A stretch of DNA of 17,931 nt from NCBI GenBank assembly GCA_018061385.1, contig JAGOUF010000005.1:1-17931 (forward strand), read 5' to 3'. The notes beneath the pieces are model-generated. The model was given only the letters and a program-made list of their open reading frames with translations. It searched no databases and was not told the DNA's origin. Source of the DNA: Chitinophagaceae bacterium (lineage in GTDB: Bacteria > Bacteroidota > Bacteroidia > Chitinophagales > Chitinophagaceae). A program made the translations under genes and the position numbers. Each line of letters starts with the position of its first letter. Position 1 is the first letter of the stretch. Of the stretch, positions 13,421 through 17,931 are shown piece after piece.

Positions 13421-16228
13421 ATGAAAGCCAAGCCAATAATAGAAAATAGCAATAGTGCACTATTGGCAGCTTGTTACGAGCAGTTAATTAATATTAACAC
13501 CCTAAACCATGCTTTAGAAAATATTTGCCAGCAAATAATTCAACACAACAACAGTACAATTTGTGCAATTTTTAAAATAAAAGAAACTACACAAACTAGC
13601 TACTTATTAAAAGCCTTTGCACAACAACCCACTTCAAATATTACCTCAATAAGTTTAATAGATTGTTTAGTTGAGAATTTTTCAACTCATCAAAATGAAA
13701 GTTTTACTTCTTGCATTAAGCAGCCTCAAAACAATAGTTTACAATGGTTGCAACAACTAAATGTACAAGCAATAAACTTGCAACCAATTATTAGCGATGG
13801 TCAAATTTGGGGTTTATTTTTTGTAGCAGGTCAACACAATCAATTAGAAGCAAATCAATTGTTGCTACCACAACTTACACAAGCAATTGGTACAACAGTT
13901 AGTAATAAAGAATTGCAAGAAAATTTGTACTCTCGTAACGAAGTGTACGAAACTACTTTGGCAACACTTAATCAATTAATTTGGGAGTTAGACGTACAAA
14001 AAAACACCATGCGTATTATGGGGTTTGCTCCACGAATTGGTACATACAATCAACAAACAATACATGTAAATTATAAAAAACAATTATTAGATACCGTACA
14101 TATAGAAGATAGAGAAAGAGTAATTAAAGGATTTGATAATTTTTTACTTCAAACCCACAAAAGTACTTACGATCAAATTTATAGAATAAAAAGTGCCAGT
14201 GATGACAATTATATTTGGGTAGAAACAAAACAAACCTTGCTTTGCGATGGCGAAGGAAAACCTGCAATAATTGTTGGCACAACTGCCGATATTAACGATA
14301 GCAAACAAGTTGCCTTTGAACTAGAAAAACACAAAGAACAAAATGAATTTTTGGTTCAAATGCTGCAAGAAAGCAATGAGAAATTAAATACAATTTTAAA
14401 CAGTAGTAAAGAAATTATTTTAACCATTGATTTACAAACAGGACAAATTGAAAATGTTAATGATGCTATTAAAATTTTAGGCTACTCTCCCAAAGAATGG
14501 ATTGGGCAGTATTATACAAAATGGACGCTAGAAAAAAGACGCAAGTTTCATGATTTATTGAAGCATGCTAGTGAAAGTGATACAGTTGTTAGAAGTCAAC
14601 AAATCATGTTTTCAACCAAAAGCGAAAACGAAGAAATTCCTTTTGAGTTTTCAACATCTGTCTTCTCCTTTAAAAATAAAAAATATTTGTTATGTGTATT
14701 AAGAGATATTAGAGAACGATTAGAGTACGAAAAAAATATTACCCAAGTAACCGAACAATTAACCCACCTAATTAACAACATTGACGATGTTTATGCTATA
14801 TACAATTTAAAAGAAAAAAAGTACGAATTTGTAAGTGATAATATTGAAGGTTTTTTTGCTTGCAGCAAAGAAACCTTTATGAAACAAGGGTTATTTTGGC
14901 AAGAAATTATACATATAGAAGATGCACAAAGTATAATTAAGCAAATGGAAGAGGTAATTAAAAATAAAACTAGAGGAGAGTTTTTTTATAGAATTACAAC
15001 ACCAATTGGCGAAACAAAAATGTTGTTAGAAAAAATTACAGTGGCTGTTGATGAAGATGGAGAAGCAGATAAAGTGTACATTGTAAAAAGCGATTACACA
15101 CATATTGAAAATGCTGAACAGAGTTTAATTGAAAGCGAAAGAAAGTTTCGTTTTATATCTGAAAATATTACCGATTTTATTTCTATTATAGACAATGATG
15201 GTCGTTTTTTGTATGCATCGCCATCTGCAGAAAAAGTAATTGGTTATACGCCAGAAGAGTTAATTGGCGAAGGGTCTATTTATATAATTCATCCAGACGA
15301 TGTTCCAAATTTTATAGAAGATGTATTAGAAAAAGCAGTATTCGATAAAAAAGAATCTCAGTTGCGATATCGAGTACTTTCCAAAAAAGGAGAATATTAT
15401 TGGGTAGAAACTTACTTTAAACCCATTATAGATTCTAAAAACGAAACCACATCTATTATTTGTAGTACACGTGATGTAACAGAACGTGAACAATTAATGA
15501 AAGATTTAGAATTGGCATTGCAAAAAGAAAGAGAATTAAATGAGTTAAGATCACAATTTGTATCAACAGCCTCTCATCAATTTCGTACACCTCTTACCGT
15601 AATTCAAAGTGGTGTTGAGTTAATGGAAATTTATTTAGAAAACTTACCAGAAGAAAAACAAAAACCTTTTAAAAAACAGTTTCACAAAATACAAGAGGAA
15701 GTTGTAAGGTTACAAGATTTAATGAATGATGTATTGTTATTGGGAAGAGCAGATGCAAAAAGAACGCCATTTAATCCAGAAAAAAGAAACCTCGTAGAGT
15801 TTTGCAGCCAATTGGTAGAAAGTAAATATAACAATAGGTTTCCCGCAAACAGGCAGGTTATTATAAAAGTAGCAGGTAATGTACAAGATATAGATTTGGA
15901 TAGTAAACTATTAGATCATGCATTAGAAAATATTTTGAGCAATGCTTACAAATACTCCGAGGAAGGCAATATTTTTATGGACATAACTTTTGATTATGAA
16001 CAAGTAAAAATTGCCATTAAAGACAATGGCATTGGAATTCCTGAAAACGATTTGGTAAATTTGTTTCAGCCATTTTATAGAGCAGGCAATACAACAGAAA
16101 TAGAAGGCACAGGTTTAGGGCTATCTATTGTTAAAGAATTTATTGAAAAACACAATGGTCAAATTTTTGTAGAAAGCGAATTAAATAAAGGCACAACTGT
16201 TAACGTTATATTACCTTTCACTTCATAA
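13421..16228 (+). CDS. Soluble multi-PAS sensor histidine kinase (GAF-PAS4-HisKA-HATPase)
   Basis: This 935-residue kinase has no transmembrane segment, so it senses a cytoplasmic signal. A GAF-like domain (about 10-165) is followed by four PAS domains at about 175-300, 320-440, 445-565 and 570-695. They are recognised by HIEDRERV, VLRDIRE, HIEDAQSI and IIHPDD/RDVTERE. The dimerisation helix has the phosphoacceptor H719 in SASHQFRTPL. The ATP domain has N841 (ENILSNAYKYS), D868 in DNGIGIP, FQPFYRAGN and GTGLGLS (896-902). All kinase motifs are intact. It is 14 nt ahead of the REC-kinase gene, which is its likely partner, and 30 nt after the CorC-like gene. The signal is unknown. Confidence 0.95.
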   Translation: MKAKPIIENSNSALLAACYEQLININTLNHALENICQQIIQHNNSTICAIFKIKETTQTSYLLKAFAQQPTSNITSISLIDCLVENFSTHQNESFTSCIKQPQNNSLQWLQQLNVQAINLQPIISDGQIWGLFFVAGQHNQLEANQLLLPQLTQAIGTTVSNKELQENLYSRNEVYETTLATLNQLIWELDVQKNTMRIMGFAPRIGTYNQQTIHVNYKKQLLDTVHIEDRERVIKGFDNFLLQTHKSTYDQIYRIKSASDDNYIWVETKQTLLCDGEGKPAIIVGTTADINDSKQVAFELEKHKEQNEFLVQMLQESNEKLNTILNSSKEIILTIDLQTGQIENVNDAIKILGYSPKEWIGQYYTKWTLEKRRKFHDLLKHASESDTVVRSQQIMFSTKSENEEIPFEFSTSVFSFKNKKYLLCVLRDIRERLEYEKNITQVTEQLTHLINNIDDVYAIYNLKEKKYEFVSDNIEGFFACSKETFMKQGLFWQEIIHIEDAQSIIKQMEEVIKNKTRGEFFYRITTPIGETKMLLEKITVAVDEDGEADKVYIVKSDYTHIENAEQSLIESERKFRFISENITDFISIIDNDGRFLYASPSAEKVIGYTPEELIGEGSIYIIHPDDVPNFIEDVLEKAVFDKKESQLRYRVLSKKGEYYWVETYFKPIIDSKNETTSIICSTRDVTEREQLMKDLELALQKERELNELRSQFVSTASHQFRTPLTVIQSGVELMEIYLENLPEEKQKPFKKQFHKIQEEVVRLQDLMNDVLLLGRADAKRTPFNPEKRNLVEFCSQLVESKYNNRFPANRQVIIKVAGNVQDIDLDSKLLDHALENILSNAYKYSEEGNIFMDITFDYEQVKIAIKDNGIGIPENDLVNLFQPFYRAGNTTEIEGTGLGLSIVKEFIEKHNGQIFVESELNKGTTVNVILPFTS

Positions 16229-16242
16229 ATAAATAAAACCCA

Positions 16243-17355
16243 ATGGACGTACTTACCAAAATTCTTGTAATTGAAGATGAGGATAACATTAGAGAAAATA
16301 TTCAAGAGCTGCTTGAGGCAAAGGGCTATTATGTACGCAGTGCAAGTAATGGCAAACAGGGTATTTTAGAAGCAATAGACTTTAGACCAAGTTTAATCTT
16401 ATGCGATATAATGATGCCCAAAATGGATGGCTTTAAAGTGTTAGAATATATACGCAAAACCAGCATTGTACAAAACGTACCATTTATTTTTTTAACTGCA
16501 AAAATTGATAGACAAGACATAAGACATGGAATGGAGTTGGGTGCAGACGATTATTTAACCAAACCATTTACCTCCAAAGATTTAATCAATGCCATTGAAA
16601 CAAGATTAAAAAAACAGCAAAAAATTATTGGCGAATATGCCAAAGTAAAACACGAATTAGACACCACCGTTTTTGCAACTTATTATCATGAGTTTAATAC
16701 ACCATTGCATGGCATTATTGGTGGAATAAACTTACTAATTAACGCTAGAGATTCTTTTAACGACAAGCAAATACAAGAGCTTTTATATTCAATTTTAAAA
16801 TCTGGCTTAAGGCTAAATCACTCATTGGCCAACCTAATGTTGTTCGAGGAAATTAAACGTGCCGAAGTATATACAGAATTGCTTACCATGTTTAGCAATG
16901 GAAAAACACAAGGCAACTGGCCCAATAGAATTGAAACAGAATTGCAAACAATGGCTAAAGAAATTTACAATCGTGCAGGCGATTTAAACTTTAGCATGCA
17001 AGCTGTAGATTTAAATATAAACCCAGAATATTTGTTACGCATTGTTTTAGAACTTACAGATAATGCTTTAAAGTTTTCTAAAAGAGAACAAGTGGTGCAT
17101 ATTACAGGCAAAAAGCAAGGCGATGTTTATATTATAGAAGTGAGAGATATTGGCAAAGGATTTATACTAGAAAGCTTAGATCAAATAGCACCATTTAAAC
17201 AAATGAATAGAAATAAATTAGAACAACAAGGCTTGGGCATTGGCTTATATCTTGTAAAACGATTAATAGAATTTAATAGCGGAGAACTAAAAATTGTAAG
17301 TTCGGAAGATGTTGGTACAACTGTTACAGTAACCTTACCATCGTTGGGTTTGTAA
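16243..17355 (+). CDS. Response regulator receiver fused to a histidine kinase (REC-HisKA-HATPase)
   Basis: In this 370-residue soluble protein the receiver domain comes first (residues 5-122). It has acidic residues E11/D12, phosphoacceptor D55 (LILCDIMMPKMDG), T85 and K107 (YLTKPF). After a short helix comes a histidine kinase core: H149 in YYHEFNTPLHG, N274 in ELTDNALKFS, DIGKG at 302-306 and QGLGIGLYLVKR at 329-340. There is no DNA-binding or other output domain. It probably receives phosphate from the upstream PAS kinase and passes it on, or is tuned by it. The downstream receiver must be encoded elsewhere. The gene is the second of the pair and is followed by a terminator. Confidence 0.93.
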   Translation: MDVLTKILVIEDEDNIRENIQELLEAKGYYVRSASNGKQGILEAIDFRPSLILCDIMMPKMDGFKVLEYIRKTSIVQNVPFIFLTAKIDRQDIRHGMELGADDYLTKPFTSKDLINAIETRLKKQQKIIGEYAKVKHELDTTVFATYYHEFNTPLHGIIGGINLLINARDSFNDKQIQELLYSILKSGLRLNHSLANLMLFEEIKRAEVYTELLTMFSNGKTQGNWPNRIETELQTMAKEIYNRAGDLNFSMQAVDLNINPEYLLRIVLELTDNALKFSKREQVVHITGKKQGDVYIIEVRDIGKGFILESLDQIAPFKQMNRNKLEQQGLGIGLYLVKRLIEFNSGELKIVSSEDVGTTVTVTLPSLGL

Positions 17356-17378
17356 GTTGCTTTCAATAAAAAATTAAC

Positions 17379-17412
17379 AAGGGCTGTTTTTTACAAAACA
17401 GCCTTTTATTTT
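17379..17412 (+). terminator. Intrinsic terminator after the kinase pair
   Basis: Arms 17382-17390 (ggctgtttt) and 17395-17403 (aaaacagcc) pair around loop ttac. The stem is extended by G-U and A-T pairs outside, then followed by the T-rich run ttttattttt. It ends the CorC/kinase/REC-kinase run. Confidence 0.9.
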
Positions 17413-17421
17413 TCAACCCAT

Positions 17422-17429
17422 TACCTTTG
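17422..17429 (+). promoter_or_regulatory. -7 promoter element of tatC
   Basis: TACCTTTG is an exact TAnnTTTG and ends 20 nt before the tatC ATG. A -33 TTG is not found. The element begins 10 nt after the T-rich tail of the preceding terminator, as expected for a new transcription unit. Confidence 0.55.
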
Positions 17430-17449
17430 CTCCTTTCTAAGAAAAAAAT

Positions 17450-17931
17450 ATGGCAGGAATATTTAATAGAGGCGGAAATGATTCTAAAGCAGAAATGAGT
17501 TTTATAGATCATTTAGAAGAGTTAAGAAAACATATTATTAGAAGTGTAGTAGCGGTATTAGTTGGAGCTGCTGTTATTTTTATTTATCGCAATTGGGTGT
17601 TCGATAATATTATTATTGGTCCCATAAACCCCAATTTTGTTACCTATAAAGCTCTCTGCGATTTTAGCCATTGGCTACACATGGGCAATGCACTTTGTAT
17701 GCCACCTGTAAAAGTAGATATGCAAACAACCACATTTGGTGGTCAGTTTTTAAGCAGTATTAGTATGGCTTTTGTGGGTGGTTTTATATTGGCGTTTCCT
17801 TATATTTTTTGGGAATTTTGGCGTTTTTTAAAACCAGCTTTAAAAGACAAAGAAATTAAAAACACCAAATTTGTAATTTTTTGGGTATCGTTTTTCTTTT
17901 TTACAGGAGGTGCTTTTGGCTATTTTTTATT
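17450..17931 (+). CDS. tatC: Sec-independent protein translocase TatC (C-terminus outside window)
   Basis: This is the core membrane subunit of the twin-arginine translocase, which exports folded proteins; 160 residues are present. Residues 16-28 carry the cytoplasmic MSFIDHLEELRKH motif, the twin-arginine signal contact region. The first helix is at about 31-47. The first periplasmic loop (about 48-97) is longer than in E. coli and holds C70 and C83, a form I recall as usual in Bacteroidota. MAFVGGFILAFPYIFWEFWRFLKPAL (106-131) is the second helix with its conserved ending, and a third helix begins at about 140. The start ATG 17450 is 94 nt after the preceding stop, with terminator and promoter between. 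No tatA is visible here. Confidence 0.96.
   Translation, partial: MAGIFNRGGNDSKAEMSFIDHLEELRKHIIRSVVAVLVGAAVIFIYRNWVFDNIIIGPINPNFVTYKALCDFSHWLHMGNALCMPPVKVDMQTTTFGGQFLSSISMAFVGGFILAFPYIFWEFWRFLKPALKDKEIKNTKFVIFWVSFFFFTGGAFGYFL

Overview
The window looks like chromosomal DNA from a low-GC member of the Bacteroidota, probably near the Chitinophagaceae. The evidence is strongly A/T-biased codon use, several copies of the Bacteroidota -7 promoter element TAnnTTTG (one with a -33 TTG 18 nt upstream), and family types typical of that phylum: a YfhO-type membrane protein, an ORF6N protein, a small HCNGKC exported protein and a TatC with a long first periplasmic loop. It reads as ordinary chromosome with one specialised locus. 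No tRNA, rRNA, CRISPR array, insertion sequence or phage block was seen, and no gene-free stretch exceeds 300 bases; the longest is 2310-2572.

Left end (1-2309, minus strand). Three genes run in order: a small Cys-rich exported protein, a lipoprotein with two copies of a Met/His-rich YtkA/FixH-like domain, and a TonB-dependent receptor cut by the window edge. The receptor carries a CxxxM motif and a later HxM motif, arranged as in the copper receptor OprC. I infer a copper (or other soft-metal) acquisition locus. A perfect 10-bp hairpin lies between the lipoprotein and receptor genes, 14 nt before the receptor start codon.

Middle (2573-9333). An MscS-family channel is translationally coupled (ATGA overlap) to a YfhO-type membrane protein. 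The latter converges on, and overlaps by 48 nt, a minus-strand set in the order MerR-type regulator, thioredoxin-like lipoprotein, SAM methyltransferase. A divergent 137-bp region separates that set from 3-hydroxybutyryl-CoA dehydrogenase, which is followed by an ORF6N protein whose coding region contains a perfect 27-bp palindrome. A strong bidirectional terminator closes this part.

Right half (9427-17931). These are housekeeping genes: an Nfu-type Fe-S scaffold, an exported peroxiredoxin-like protein, a lone ExbD/TolR protein, PdxH, and a CNNM/CBS/CorC membrane protein. They are followed by a two-gene phosphorelay, made of a soluble GAF-PAS4 histidine kinase and a REC-histidine kinase protein with no DNA-binding output. 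A terminator and promoter then lead into tatC, which runs off the window.

Start sites were revised inward for five genes (methyltransferase, MerR protein, peroxiredoxin-like protein, pdxH, CorC-like protein). In four of them the longest open frame begins at a TTG codon, and a better ATG begins the recognisable domain or signal peptide. For pdxH the upstream TTG lies inside the promoter.
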